Below, one piece after another: positions 34,049 through 41,906 of a stretch of DNA of 41,906 bases (the first letter of the stretch is position 1; each line of letters begins with the position of its first letter). Made by a program: the position numbers and the translations under genes. This stretch comes from Gammaproteobacteria bacterium (lineage in GTDB: Bacteria; Pseudomonadota; Gammaproteobacteria; Pseudomonadales; Balneatricaceae): positions 1-41,906 of the forward strand of contig JAAERS010000168.1 of NCBI GenBank assembly GCA_024230095.1. The letters are read 5' to 3'. The notes below the pieces were generated by a model. The model worked only from the letters and a program-made list of their open reading frames with translations. It was not told the DNA's origin and ran no database searches.

Positions 34049-34783
34049 ATGCAAAGTTTAAAATTGATTGCTCTGTTGATGGATTACCCTACTGCAGAGA
34101 TGTATCGTGAAGCTGGTAACCTTGAGGTGGCAGCGCAAGCTGCCACTGATTTGGAACCATTTCAACGTGACGCCCTGGTGGATTTTATTAGCCAGCTTAC
34201 CGATCTCACCTTGTTAGATGCTCAGGCTGATTATGTAGGTTGGTTTGACCGTGGTCGTTCATTATCACTACTGTTGTTTGAACACGTGCACGGTGAATCT
34301 CGTGACCGCGGACAGGCCATGGTCGACCTGATGAATGTGTACAACGAGAATGGCTATGAAATTGGTGCTCGTGAATTACCTGACTATATTCCTTTGTTTC
34401 TGGAGTATCTAAGTCAGCGCCCTGAACAAGAAGCTCGCCAGTGGCTGTTGGATGTGAGTCACATCCTTGCTTTGTTGGAGACTCGTTTGTTAGATCGTGA
34501 GAGCAATTATGCCAAGCTCTTTACCATATTACTGGAGCTCAGTGGCGCCAAGATCGAACGTCAAGAACTGGTTGATAAGGTTGCGGCAGAAGAACCGGAT
34601 TATTCTAATGAAGCCTTGGACAAGGTATGGGAAGAGGAAATGATTCGCTTTGGTGCTCAAACCGGTGATAGCTGTGGCAATAATGCAGTAGCCCAACGTC
34701 GTCAGGAGTTATCCCAAGTTCAACCACTGCAATTTGTTGATGCAAGTGTGACCGGCAGTGATGCTGGTCAGGCTGGCAGTTAA
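34049..34783 (+). CDS. narJ: Nitrate reductase assembly chaperone
   Basis: A 244-residue NarJ/TorD-type chaperone that holds NarG for molybdenum-cofactor and Fe-S insertion and membrane attachment. Supporting segments are LKLIALLMDYPTAEM at the start, QADYVGWFDRGRSLSLLLFEHVHGESRDRGQAMVDL as the family core, and ELPDYIPLFLEYLS. The sequence is wholly soluble and helix-rich. It is 11 bases after narH, with AGGAG upstream. The C-terminal 30 residues are low-complexity and variable. Confidence 0.95.
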   Translation: MQSLKLIALLMDYPTAEMYREAGNLEVAAQAATDLEPFQRDALVDFISQLTDLTLLDAQADYVGWFDRGRSLSLLLFEHVHGESRDRGQAMVDLMNVYNENGYEIGARELPDYIPLFLEYLSQRPEQEARQWLLDVSHILALLETRLLDRESNYAKLFTILLELSGAKIERQELVDKVAAEEPDYSNEALDKVWEEEMIRFGAQTGDSCGNNAVAQRRQELSQVQPLQFVDASVTGSDAGQAGS

Positions 34784-34794
34784 GGAGAAACATC

Positions 34795-35472
34795 ATGTCT
34801 TATATAAATGAGTTACTGTTTGGTCTCTATCCTTACTTCGCCTTTGTGGTGTTTTTAGTAGGGAGTTGGGCACGCTATGATCGTGAACAGTACACCTGGA
34901 AAGCTGGTTCCAGCCAAATGCTGGATAAGAAAGGCTTTCGTCTGGCCAGTAATCTGTTTCACATAGGCGTTATCTTTATCGTCTTGGGTCATGTGGTCGG
35001 TCTGTTAACTCCCCATGCGGTGTATGAAGTATTTATGACTTCAGCCACCAAGCAAATGCTAGCTATGGTAGCGGGCGGTATTGCGGGTGTACTAGCCCTG
35101 TGGGGTGGTATTTTGTTGTTAAAGCGTCGGCTTACTAATCCTCGAGTCCGTGCCTCTAGCAGCAAAGCCGATATCTTGGTGTTAAGCATGCTGGTTGTGC
35201 AAGCAGGTTTGGGTATGTTAACTCTGATCCCCTCCATGCAGCATCTTGATGGCAGTGTGATGTTAGAACTGGCAGCTTGGGCGCAGGGCATTGTCACTTT
35301 CCAAGGTGACGCCGCTACACACTTGGCCGGTGTGAGCATTATCTACAAGATTCATATCTTTTTAGGTTTGAGTTTGTTTGTGGTGTTCCCGTTCACACGT
35401 TTGGTGCACGTATTGAGCGTACCCGTTAAATACTTTGCACGCAGCTATCAGATCGTGCGTCAGCGCGGCTAA
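34795..35472 (+). CDS. narI: Respiratory nitrate reductase, gamma (cytochrome b) subunit
   Basis: A 225-residue di-haem membrane subunit that oxidises quinol on the periplasmic side. It has five hydrophobic helices. Haem-ligand candidates are the two histidines of LFHIGVIFIVLGHVVG in helix 2 and those of YKIHIFLGLSLFVVFPFTRLVH in helix 5. GSWARYDREQYTWKAGSSQML is the family's N-terminal loop. It is 11 bases after narJ with AAGGAG upstream. A hairpin separates it from ppiC. Confidence 0.95.
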   Translation: MSYINELLFGLYPYFAFVVFLVGSWARYDREQYTWKAGSSQMLDKKGFRLASNLFHIGVIFIVLGHVVGLLTPHAVYEVFMTSATKQMLAMVAGGIAGVLALWGGILLLKRRLTNPRVRASSSKADILVLSMLVVQAGLGMLTLIPSMQHLDGSVMLELAAWAQGIVTFQGDAATHLAGVSIIYKIHIFLGLSLFVVFPFTRLVHVLSVPVKYFARSYQIVRQRG

Positions 35473-35495
35473 GGAAGGCTTAGTTTACTAACTCG

Positions 35496-35547
35496 GTCTG
35501 TTGCCTTGGGTTTGAGCCCATTGCAACAGACTGGTTAATCGTTTTTT
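35496..35547 (+). terminator. Two-tier hairpin between narI and ppiC
   Basis: GTCTGTTGC (35496-35504) pairs with GCAACAGAC (35523-35531), and TGGG (35507-35510) pairs inside with CCCA (35517-35520). A T6 run comes 10 bases later. It may be a partial terminator that lowers ppiC-moeA expression relative to narGHJI. Confidence 0.55.
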
Positions 35548-35559
35548 AAGGATGCAACC

Positions 35560-36381
35560 ATGCAATTAATCGATAGTATCAATGTCACGCCAGCTGATAA
35601 TCACTTTACGCAAGTCATCGTAAATGGTGTGGCGATCAGCGAAGAAGATATTTTGCAAGAAATGCAATATCACCCAGCCGAGCAGGCTGAACAAGCGCAA
35701 CAGGCAGCAGCCAGAGCCTTGGTGGTTAAAGAACTTATGCTGCAACGTGCTGAGCAACTGCATATCAGCGCTACAACCCAAGCCGGTGAAAGCCAGGAAG
35801 AAGCGATCATTCGTGTGCTACTGGAGCAAGAAATTCAACGCCCAGAGCCTGACGATGAAGCCTGCCGCCGCTATTTCACAGCCAACCCTGAAAAATTCAA
35901 AAGCCCAACTATTATGGCGGCAAGCCATATATTGATGGCCGCCGACCCACGTGACCTTGAACAACGTGACCAGGTGAAAGCGCAAGCCCAAGACCTGATC
36001 GTTCAATTACAGGACTCACCTAACAAATTCGTTACCTTGGCCAAGCAGTTTTCTGACTGCCCCTCCAAGGAAATGGAAGGCAGCTTGGGGCAAATAACCA
36101 AAGGTTCTACCGTGCCTGAATTTGAACGCCAGGTACTCACCTTACCCATGGGGTTAGCAACAACACCCGTAGAGAGCCGCTATGGTTATCACATTGTCCG
36201 TGTAGATCAACGTGTGGAAGGGGAATTTTTGCCCTACAATCAAGTGTCTGATGCTATTGCGAGCTATTTGCGAGACCGAGTTTACCATCAGGCTATTTCA
36301 CAATATGTTTCCCTGCTTGCTGGCGAAGCCAGTATTGAAGGGGTAGATATTGACGCGGCTGCTTCGCCATTAGTGCAATAA
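35560..36381 (+). CDS. ppiC: PpiC-type peptidyl-prolyl isomerase of the nar operon
   Basis: A 273-residue parvulin-type prolyl isomerase. The parvulin domain (about 120-225) contains AASHILMAADP, FVTLAKQFSDCPSKEMEGSLG and GLATTPVESRYGYHIVRVD. There is no signal peptide, so it is cytoplasmic, unlike SurA and PrsA; the helical N-terminal half resembles NifM. Homologues follow narI in Pseudomonas-type operons and are thought to help NarGH maturation, though the client is not proved. AAGGA lies before the ATG. Confidence 0.9.
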   Translation: MQLIDSINVTPADNHFTQVIVNGVAISEEDILQEMQYHPAEQAEQAQQAAARALVVKELMLQRAEQLHISATTQAGESQEEAIIRVLLEQEIQRPEPDDEACRRYFTANPEKFKSPTIMAASHILMAADPRDLEQRDQVKAQAQDLIVQLQDSPNKFVTLAKQFSDCPSKEMEGSLGQITKGSTVPEFERQVLTLPMGLATTPVESRYGYHIVRVDQRVEGEFLPYNQVSDAIASYLRDRVYHQAISQYVSLLAGEASIEGVDIDAAASPLVQ

Positions 36382-36431
36382 GTACAGCAAACGGCGTCGA
36401 CCGAAGCTTTATCTGAACAAGGATACAGGTT

Positions 36432-37676
36432 ATGAACTGTGCATGTGATCAAGCCAATTTATGTTCCTATGAAGCGGGTTTGGCGCAGCTGATTGCGGCT
36501 GCTCAACCGCTTACTGAAAGTGAGAAATTACCCTTGGCAGATGCCTTAGGGCGGGTATTGCACCAAGACTTGTGGAGCGCAATTCAGGTACCACCGATGG
36601 CCAATAGCGCCATGGATGGTTATGCCATGCGCTCTGATGATGTGCAGCTGCACACGCCACTACCAATCAGTCAGCGAATCAGTGCCGGCGCCAAGGGACA
36701 AGATCTGGCCCCTGGCAGTGTGGCACGAATATTTACGGGTGCTCCGATTCCCCATGGGGCGGACTGCGTTGTGATGCAGGAAATGGCTAGTACCCATGAC
36801 GATGCCAATGGCCAAACTTGGGTGACATTTTCCCAAGCTCCCAAGGTTGGTGACCATATCAATCCAGCTGGCCAAGATGTGGCTCAGGGTGCCCAAGTTG
36901 GCAAAGCGGGGGACTTAATTACCCCGCGCCTAATGGGTGTGTTGGCCTCTGTTGGTTTTGCCAAGGTGCCTGTTGTACGACGCTTGAAAGTGGCGGTATT
37001 AAATACAGGGGATGAACTGGTCATGCCAGGGCAACCTTGTCACGATGGCAAAATTTACAACTCTAACTTATTCACCCTATGTGGTTTACTCAATAATATG
37101 GGTTGTGAGTTAATCTCTTCTACACAGGTGCCCGATGATCCTGACACGACTCGTGCAGCCCTATTGGCTGCTGCCGCTGAAGCTGACGTTATCCTCAGTA
37201 GTGGCGGTGTGTCCGTTGGTGACGAAGACCATGTTAAAGAAGCAGTGGAAGAATTAGGCGAGTTATATCTCTGGCGTTTGGCCATCAAACCCGGTAAACC
37301 TCTAGCTTTTGGTCATGTTAATGGGGTCCCATTTATTGGTTTGCCAGGCAACCCTTCAGCAGTTCTGGTGACTTTTTTGATGTTGGCTAGGCCATACTTA
37401 ATGGCTATGCAGGGCCGCCACTCCATTGGCTCACAAAGTTATCCCATTCCTGCTGGTTTCGTGCGCCTCAGAGCAGGCCCAAGAACCGAGTTTATGCGTG
37501 TCTCTTTGGAGGTGAGTTCAGGACATCTGGCTGCCAGATTGCAGGCCAATCAGAGCTCAGGTGTGTTGTCTAGCGCCACCGTATCTGATGGTTTATTGAT
37601 TGTGCCAGCCAATACTAAGGTAGCGCATGGTGATATGCTGGAATATATTCCTTTTACCGAGTTGGGAGCTGCATAA
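36432..37676 (+). CDS. moeA: Molybdopterin molybdenumtransferase
   Basis: A 414-residue MoeA that inserts molybdenum into adenylylated molybdopterin, the cofactor NarG needs. Domain landmarks are PPMANSAMDGYAMRSDD, ARIFTGAPIPHGADCVVMQE, NTGDELVMPGQ with DGKIYNSN, SSGGVSVGDEDHVKEA, and KPGKPLAFG with GLPGNPSAVLVTF. Length is normal. It is last in the nar operon, 50 bases after ppiC, with AAGGATA upstream and a strong terminator downstream. Its placement supplies cofactor when nitrate reductase is induced. Confidence 0.94.
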   Translation: MNCACDQANLCSYEAGLAQLIAAAQPLTESEKLPLADALGRVLHQDLWSAIQVPPMANSAMDGYAMRSDDVQLHTPLPISQRISAGAKGQDLAPGSVARIFTGAPIPHGADCVVMQEMASTHDDANGQTWVTFSQAPKVGDHINPAGQDVAQGAQVGKAGDLITPRLMGVLASVGFAKVPVVRRLKVAVLNTGDELVMPGQPCHDGKIYNSNLFTLCGLLNNMGCELISSTQVPDDPDTTRAALLAAAAEADVILSSGGVSVGDEDHVKEAVEELGELYLWRLAIKPGKPLAFGHVNGVPFIGLPGNPSAVLVTFLMLARPYLMAMQGRHSIGSQSYPIPAGFVRLRAGPRTEFMRVSLEVSSGHLAARLQANQSSGVLSSATVSDGLLIVPANTKVAHGDMLEYIPFTELGAA

Positions 37677-37700
37677 GGCTTGCCAATGATGGCTTATGCT

Positions 37701-37732
37701 AAGCACATTTATAATGTGCTTGTTGTTTTTTC
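37701..37732 (+). terminator. Rho-independent terminator of the narGHJI-ppiC-moeA operon
   Basis: AAGCACATT (37701-37709) and AATGTGCTT (37713-37721) form a perfect 9-bp stem with a 3-base loop, followed by GTTGTTTTTTCT. A weaker inverted repeat, AAATCCGC (37757-37764) with GCGGATTT (37781-37788), lies between it and the convergent gene's end. Confidence 0.9.
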
Positions 37733-37813
37733 TACAGACAGGGCAAGCTGACCACCAAATCCGCACTTCTTAAGGCAATGGCGGATTTCACTAAACTAGA
37801 AAGGGATAATGGG

Positions 37814-39817
37814 CTAAAGTTCTAAACCCAATTTCCGCCCCTCATAAAAGGCGTAAGGTGCTTGCCTTGGTGCTACACAGTCACCAATTGTGTGGCAGGC
37901 TAGGCCTCGTTCTTGCAGTGTTAGCTCCAGCTCATTAAAGGCCATGTTAGTTGTGGCTAGTACCAATGCCGCCGCTTCTATTTGTTCACTGCTGCCATCT
38001 AACATGCTGGTGACGGTGGCATGGTCACCGTGCCATCGGCTAATAATGGATTCGGTTATAAACCGTGCCCCAGCTTGTTTAAGCTGTGAACGTAATTTGC
38101 TATCACTAGAAGTACGAGTCAGTTCCATACCCACATAAGGGTCAGGGGTGACAATGGTCACAGGGTGGCCCAGCTGGGCTAGATGCAGTGCTGTGCCCAC
38201 CCCGCGCCAGTTGCCGCCTTCGTCCAATACCATGACTGGCTCTGTCTCTTTGAGGCGCAGTTCTTTGCGCATGACTTCTTCTACGGATACAACCTTGGTA
38301 TCCAAACCAGGTAGGCTATCTTCTGCGCCAAGCCAGCGCTGGCGGCCTGTGCCATCGGGCATGGATCCGGTGGCTAGGACAACTTCATCGGCAACCAGAG
38401 CGGCCACATCATCAGCATCCATGTAGGTGTTAAAACTGACTTTGACTCCCAACTTGTCGAATTGGGTCTGGTACCAGGTTAGTAGTTCCAATATCTGCCC
38501 CCGCCTTGGTGCCAAACCAGCTAAATGGAATTGTCCGCCAAGTTCTGGCATGGCTTCGCATAGAGTAACTTTATGGCCACGTTCAGCGGCCACACGAGCA
38601 CACTCAAGACCTGCCGGTCCAGCACCAATAACAAGCACGGTTTTCTTATGGTTGGTAGTGATGAATCGGTCACCTCCCCATTCATGCTCACGGCCTACAG
38701 AGGGGTTAATCAAGCAGGAAATCCAGTAGTCTCTTGAGCGTCGTCCCCAGCACATTTGGTTGCAGGAAATACAGCCACGAATATCTTCTTCTCGTTGTTC
38801 TTGAGCTTTGTTGACTAGGTGCGGGTCAGCAATTTGACCGCGCACAATGGATACCAGATCGGCTTCACCACTGGCCACTACATAGTCCGCATTTTCAGCT
38901 GTGCGGACATGGCTTTCGCAGGTGACTTGGGCAAATTTGACGGTTTGCTTAACGGCGCTGGATAGGTTTGCGCCCAGTTTTTCGGCATACAAAAAGGTAG
39001 GCATTAGGCTACCAAAATCAAGGTAGCCTCCAGTACCACAGGTGATGTAGTCCATATGTTTTTTGGCATCGTGAATACGTACAATTTCTAATAGTTCGCT
39101 GAGGGACAGTTCGAATTCAGCCGCCGATGAATGGCTAATTGCTAAACCAATAATAAAATCAGCCCCACAGGCGCCGCGAATATCTTCGCACAGGCGAGTG
39201 CTAAAACGCATACGGTTTTCTAAGCTACCACCCCATTGGTCAGTACGTTTGTTGGACCATGGACTCCAAAATTGCTCGATTAGGGCATGGTAGTTAGCGA
39301 ACAATTCTATACCATCAAACCCCGCTTTCTGGCAGCGTTTGGCGCTACTAACAAAAGCACAAATAGTTTCTTCAATCTGAGCCTCACTCATGGCATGACT
39401 GCCATCAGAATCATGGTAAGAGGGTAGGCCCGATGGCGACCAGCCGGCATGGTAGGCATTGTCAGCATCGGCATGTTGGCCGACATGATACAACTGTTGA
39501 ATCATTACCGTACCATAGGTATGGCACGCTTTGGTGATGGTCCTAAAGGGCTCAATAACGCGATCATCAGCGGGTATAAAGTTGCCACGAGTTAGCACCG
39601 CAGCAGGGTGAACTGGCATCGGTTCGACCACGATCATGGCGGCGCCTCCGATGGCTCGTTCAAGGTAATACCCCAGATGTTGTTCTGCGGGTATGCCCGC
39701 CATCGACATATTGGCCGTGTGGGCCCCAAAAACCACGCGATTTTTGAGGGTTTTGTGGGCCAGTTGTATAGGTTGGAACAAGTTGTTGCGCGCTTGTGAA
39801 GTCATGTTGCAGCTCAT
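37814..39817 (-). CDS. OYE/trimethylamine-dehydrogenase-type Fe-S flavoenzyme (FadH family)
   Basis: A 667-residue enzyme with an N-terminal FMN TIM barrel (LFQPIQLAHKTLKNRVVFGAH onward, about 10-335). A 4Fe-4S motif with cysteines in CISCNQMC and a fourth in WISCLINP follows (about 350-375). A FAD/NAD(P) half then begins at VLVIGAGPAGLECARVAAERG (about 393). This layout is shared by 2,4-dienoyl-CoA reductase, trimethylamine dehydrogenase and N-methylproline demethylases. The active-site context fits the demethylase-like group slightly better, but the substrate is unknown. The ATG at 39817 is used; an ATG at 39805 with GAG upstream is equally possible. It lies 138 bases behind an MFS transporter gene on the same strand. 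Confidence 0.85.
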   Translation of the reverse strand: MSCNMTSQARNNLFQPIQLAHKTLKNRVVFGAHTANMSMAGIPAEQHLGYYLERAIGGAAMIVVEPMPVHPAAVLTRGNFIPADDRVIEPFRTITKACHTYGTVMIQQLYHVGQHADADNAYHAGWSPSGLPSYHDSDGSHAMSEAQIEETICAFVSSAKRCQKAGFDGIELFANYHALIEQFWSPWSNKRTDQWGGSLENRMRFSTRLCEDIRGACGADFIIGLAISHSSAAEFELSLSELLEIVRIHDAKKHMDYITCGTGGYLDFGSLMPTFLYAEKLGANLSSAVKQTVKFAQVTCESHVRTAENADYVVASGEADLVSIVRGQIADPHLVNKAQEQREEDIRGCISCNQMCWGRRSRDYWISCLINPSVGREHEWGGDRFITTNHKKTVLVIGAGPAGLECARVAAERGHKVTLCEAMPELGGQFHLAGLAPRRGQILELLTWYQTQFDKLGVKVSFNTYMDADDVAALVADEVVLATGSMPDGTGRQRWLGAEDSLPGLDTKVVSVEEVMRKELRLKETEPVMVLDEGGNWRGVGTALHLAQLGHPVTIVTPDPYVGMELTRTSSDSKLRSQLKQAGARFITESIISRWHGDHATVTSMLDGSSEQIEAAALVLATTNMAFNELELTLQERGLACHTIGDCVAPRQAPYAFYEGRKLGLEL

Positions 39818-39955
39818 AATCAAGAACTATATAGAGCCCAATATACGGTCATCAAAGCCAAATTTACAATGATAATTTGTGGGGCATCGGATGACTTGTT
39901 GTCATTACACTGCAAAGTGGCACCATAGCCGTACCAACACAGTTAACAATATAGC

Positions 39956-41158
39956 TTAAAAATGACGTCCCTCGTTATGTCTAGCATCGGCAAATACAGG
40001 CACCCACCATTGGATGGTTAGCATGGCGATAAGCCCGATAGCCAAAATTGCTGCTGACAAGTAGAAACTGCTCAAATAACTGCCAGTCCAGTCACCCAAT
40101 ACACTCGCTAAGGCCGGTGCCAGTATTTGCGCAGCCCCATACGAGAGGGTCATTTTGCCCATCATCTTGGCTGGTTTGTTAGGATAAAATCGGCCAGCCA
40201 TGGTGAGTACCATGCTCACGATGCCAACAAAGGTACCACCAAATAGTATGGCACCAGCATAGGCGTAAATAGGTGCCTCGTGTAATAGGGGTAGCATGGC
40301 ACCGATTAGCTGTAAAGCAAATGCCCAAGACAGAGCTTTGACAAAACCCGTATGGCGCACGATGCGGTCCCACACAAAACAGGCTGGCATTGCACTTAGG
40401 CCAAGTAATAAAAAGGTCAAGTTGCCGTCTTGGATACTGGGGTTGAGTTGGTTTATGTGGGCAATGATGAAAGTGGTAATTACCGCAAAGCCGACACCGG
40501 CACAGAAATAGGCCAACATAAGTAGATTAAAAAAAGCTTTGCTGGGCGGGGTGTCAAACAAGGTCTCGCCGCCTTGTGAGCGGCCAGTCAAGTTGGGGCG
40601 TGGCAACCATAACCAAGCTGGAATACACAAAAATAGAGCAAGTGCACTAAATGCATACCACTGTTGCTGCCAATCGAGGTTGTCTAATACAAATTCAGCG
40701 AACACTGAGACCAGTAGAATACCGCCACCAAGGCCGGCAAAGTGTATACCTAATTCTGGTCGGTAGTCGTGACTAATCAACCAGTGCATAACCAAACCGG
40801 AGCCGATCAATAGTCCACAAGCACTGGCCAAGCCGGACACAAAACGCAGCACAGACCATAGCCAAACTGACTCCGTAAACCCCATTGCCACGGTGGTGGT
40901 CACTGCCAAAATCATGCCTAGGCGATACAAGCTGTCTTTCAGGCTCAAATTTGTGATAGACGCCGCCACCATGGCCCCCACAAAATAACCAAAATAGTTA
41001 CTGGCAGCCAACCAACCTCCAGCGACAATGCTTAGATTGGCCTGGTCCTGCATAATTGGTAATAGGGGGGTATAGGCAAAACGAGCGACACCAACCATGG
41101 CTAGTAGGCTTAATACGCCGGCTATAATGACCTGTATACGTTGGATTGACGATGGCAT
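39956..41158 (-). CDS. YbfB/YjiJ-family MFS transporter
   Basis: A 400-residue inner-membrane transporter with twelve hydrophobic segments. The first helix ends with GVARFAYTPLLPIMQ, followed by GGWLAASNYFGYFVGA, the pattern of the YbfB/YjiJ branch of the major facilitator superfamily. The substrate is unknown. Since it precedes the OYE-type flavoenzyme gene in the same direction, it may bring in that enzyme's substrate or export its product (inference from position only). Confidence 0.83.
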   Translation of the reverse strand: MPSSIQRIQVIIAGVLSLLAMVGVARFAYTPLLPIMQDQANLSIVAGGWLAASNYFGYFVGAMVAASITNLSLKDSLYRLGMILAVTTTVAMGFTESVWLWSVLRFVSGLASACGLLIGSGLVMHWLISHDYRPELGIHFAGLGGGILLVSVFAEFVLDNLDWQQQWYAFSALALFLCIPAWLWLPRPNLTGRSQGGETLFDTPPSKAFFNLLMLAYFCAGVGFAVITTFIIAHINQLNPSIQDGNLTFLLLGLSAMPACFVWDRIVRHTGFVKALSWAFALQLIGAMLPLLHEAPIYAYAGAILFGGTFVGIVSMVLTMAGRFYPNKPAKMMGKMTLSYGAAQILAPALASVLGDWTGSYLSSFYLSAAILAIGLIAMLTIQWWVPVFADARHNEGRHF

Positions 41159-41259
41159 GTTAGTTCGTGCTGCCTAGGGAAAGTAGCTTGGTGTATGGGA
41201 GATTAGGCCAAATGTAACATCATTGCTATTCGACAATCAGCCTAATTCTTTACTAATAA

Positions 41260-41278
41260 CAAACAAATAATTTGTTTG
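41260..41278. repeat. Perfect 9-1-9 inverted repeat upstream of the dctB-like gene
   Basis: CAAACAAAT-A-ATTTGTTTG, AT-rich and perfectly symmetrical, lies in the divergent region between the MFS gene (minus) and the DctB-like gene (plus). It could be an operator for either gene. No T-run or GC-rich stem suggests a terminator. Confidence 0.6.
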
Positions 41279-41360
41279 AGCCAAAAATCGACTCCTACGC
41301 TTGGTATCTAGGTGATAAATACTATAGTCTTGTGCCGGATATCAAGGATTAGGATTCAGT

Positions 41361-41804
41361 ATGTTGTTTTCAATGTGGCACAGCTTTATTAATGCACAAA
41401 AGTGGCGTTGGTTAGGCCTCATGATTTTAGTGTTTATTTCGATGGCGTGGGTTATCTATCATATAGCTTATGGCATCATAATTCAGGAGGCGCAAAACAC
41501 CGCTCGACAGCAGGCTGAGTTAGGTCGTGACACCTTGCAGCGGGTAAGCCAAGAGCATCAACCCCTTCTCTTTGCCATTTCTATTGATAAAGAAACCATT
41601 CACCATTTGCGGGGGACTTCCCCAACTTTATTAAATGTCAAACTAAAGAGTCTCAATGATAGGGCGGGCCTAGAGGCTATATATGTAATGGACAGACATG
41701 GTTTAACTGTCGCCGCTTCTAATTATGCAGATGCATTGACCTATTTAGGCAATAACTATTCATTTAGGCCCTATTTTAAGGAAGCCATTATGTTGCTGGG
41801 GTGA
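41361..41804 (+). pseudogene. dctB: DctB-like C4-dicarboxylate sensor kinase, truncated after the start of its sensor domain
   Basis: The first transmembrane helix (WRWLGLMILVFISMAWVIYH) and the start of a periplasmic double-Cache sensor domain are present, with the DctB-like run GLEAIYVMDRHGLTVAASNY and NNYSFRPYFKEAI. The frame then reads MLLG and stops. A full DctB has about 600 residues with a second helix, HisKA and ATPase domains; none of these follow. Homology ends after FKEAI, near base 41789, and from there another frame resembles a DctM tail. The gene is thus a truncated sensor, unless the join is an assembly error. With its start, promoter region and inverted repeat intact, it could still make a 147-residue membrane protein. 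Confidence 0.72.
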
Positions 41805-41906
41805 GAGATGACCTGTCAGTGCAAGATGTATTTAAAGGAGTGACACCCTTTTTCATTGCTGATGGAGTGACCATCGCTCTATTGGTAGCTTTCCCAATTA
41901 TTGTGC
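41780..41906 (+). pseudogene. dctM: C-terminal remnant of a TRAP transporter large permease (DctM-like), runs off window
   Basis: In the frame beginning just after a stop at 41777-41779, the sequence reads YVAGVRDDLSVQDVFKGVTP followed by FFIADGVTIALLVAFPIIV to the window end. This resembles the end of DctM-type TRAP permeases: 'VAGV..xLs..xvfrGv.PF..Ad...lallvaFP', usually followed by a short 'WLP'-like end. Nothing of the preceding 380 or so residues is present. It joins the truncated DctB gene at about 41789 on the same strand. Genes for DctB, DctD and DctPQM commonly lie together, so one internal deletion could create this junction. Confidence 0.65.

Noticed and set aside
1-41906. CRISPR arrays, tRNA or rRNA genes, insertion sequences, phage attachment sites
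   Set aside because: No regularly spaced repeats, cloverleaf-like sequences, transposase or integrase frames were recognised anywhere in the window.

Overview
The window looks like a chromosomal segment of a facultatively anaerobic, denitrifying or nitrate-respiring gammaproteobacterium. The evidence is a NarXL/Anr-type nitrate respiration locus with a linked PpiC and MoeA, ArfB, and an alpha-glucoside (agl) ABC operon. An Oceanospirillales/Saccharospirillaceae-like marine bacterium would fit, but that placement is inference only. I saw no tRNA, rRNA, CRISPR array, insertion sequence or phage gene.

Region 1 (1-11.0 kb) handles carbohydrates. After the 3' part of an aldehyde dehydrogenase gene and a short TauE-like gene remnant come a GH1 beta-glucosidase and a LacI-type repressor (minus strand). 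Divergent from them is a six-gene plus-strand operon: AglE-like binding protein, AglF and AglG permeases, GH13 alpha-glucosidase, AglK-type ATPase and a PfkB sugar kinase. Two matching CCAAA-N4-TTTGR operators flank the divergent region, so the LacI protein probably controls both directions.

Region 2 (11.1-20.5 kb) is mixed housekeeping and accessory genes: a PhnZ-like HD protein, indolepyruvate:ferredoxin oxidoreductase (iorAB), a DUF2026-like protein, the ribosome-rescue factor ArfB, a nucleoside-recognition (Gate) membrane protein, a LysE exporter, and an acyl-CoA-dehydrogenase-fold monooxygenase preceded by a perfect 18-bp palindrome.

Region 3 (18.7-37.7 kb) is the nitrate island: PP2C/Ser-Thr-kinase fusion and a NasA/NarK transporter (minus), narL-narX (minus), narK1-narK2 (plus), then narGHJI-ppiC-moeA (plus). 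Three promoters (the minus-strand transporter, narK1, narG) carry the same module: a 7-2-7 inverted TACCAC[CT]-AA-[AG]GTGGTA box whose centre lies exactly 52 bp upstream of the centre of an FNR/Anr box. This is the strongest regulatory signal in the window.

Region 4 (37.8-41.9 kb) holds an OYE/trimethylamine-dehydrogenase-type Fe-S flavoenzyme with an MFS transporter (minus). At the right edge is a DctB-like sensor gene that breaks off after about 143 codons and runs directly into what reads as the C-terminal tail of a TRAP DctM permease, either a deletion scar or an assembly chimera. I did not find a convincing wholly new multi-gene system. The novel-looking points are the 52-bp-spaced promoter module, its use on the transporter/kinase pair, and the two gene-tail scars.
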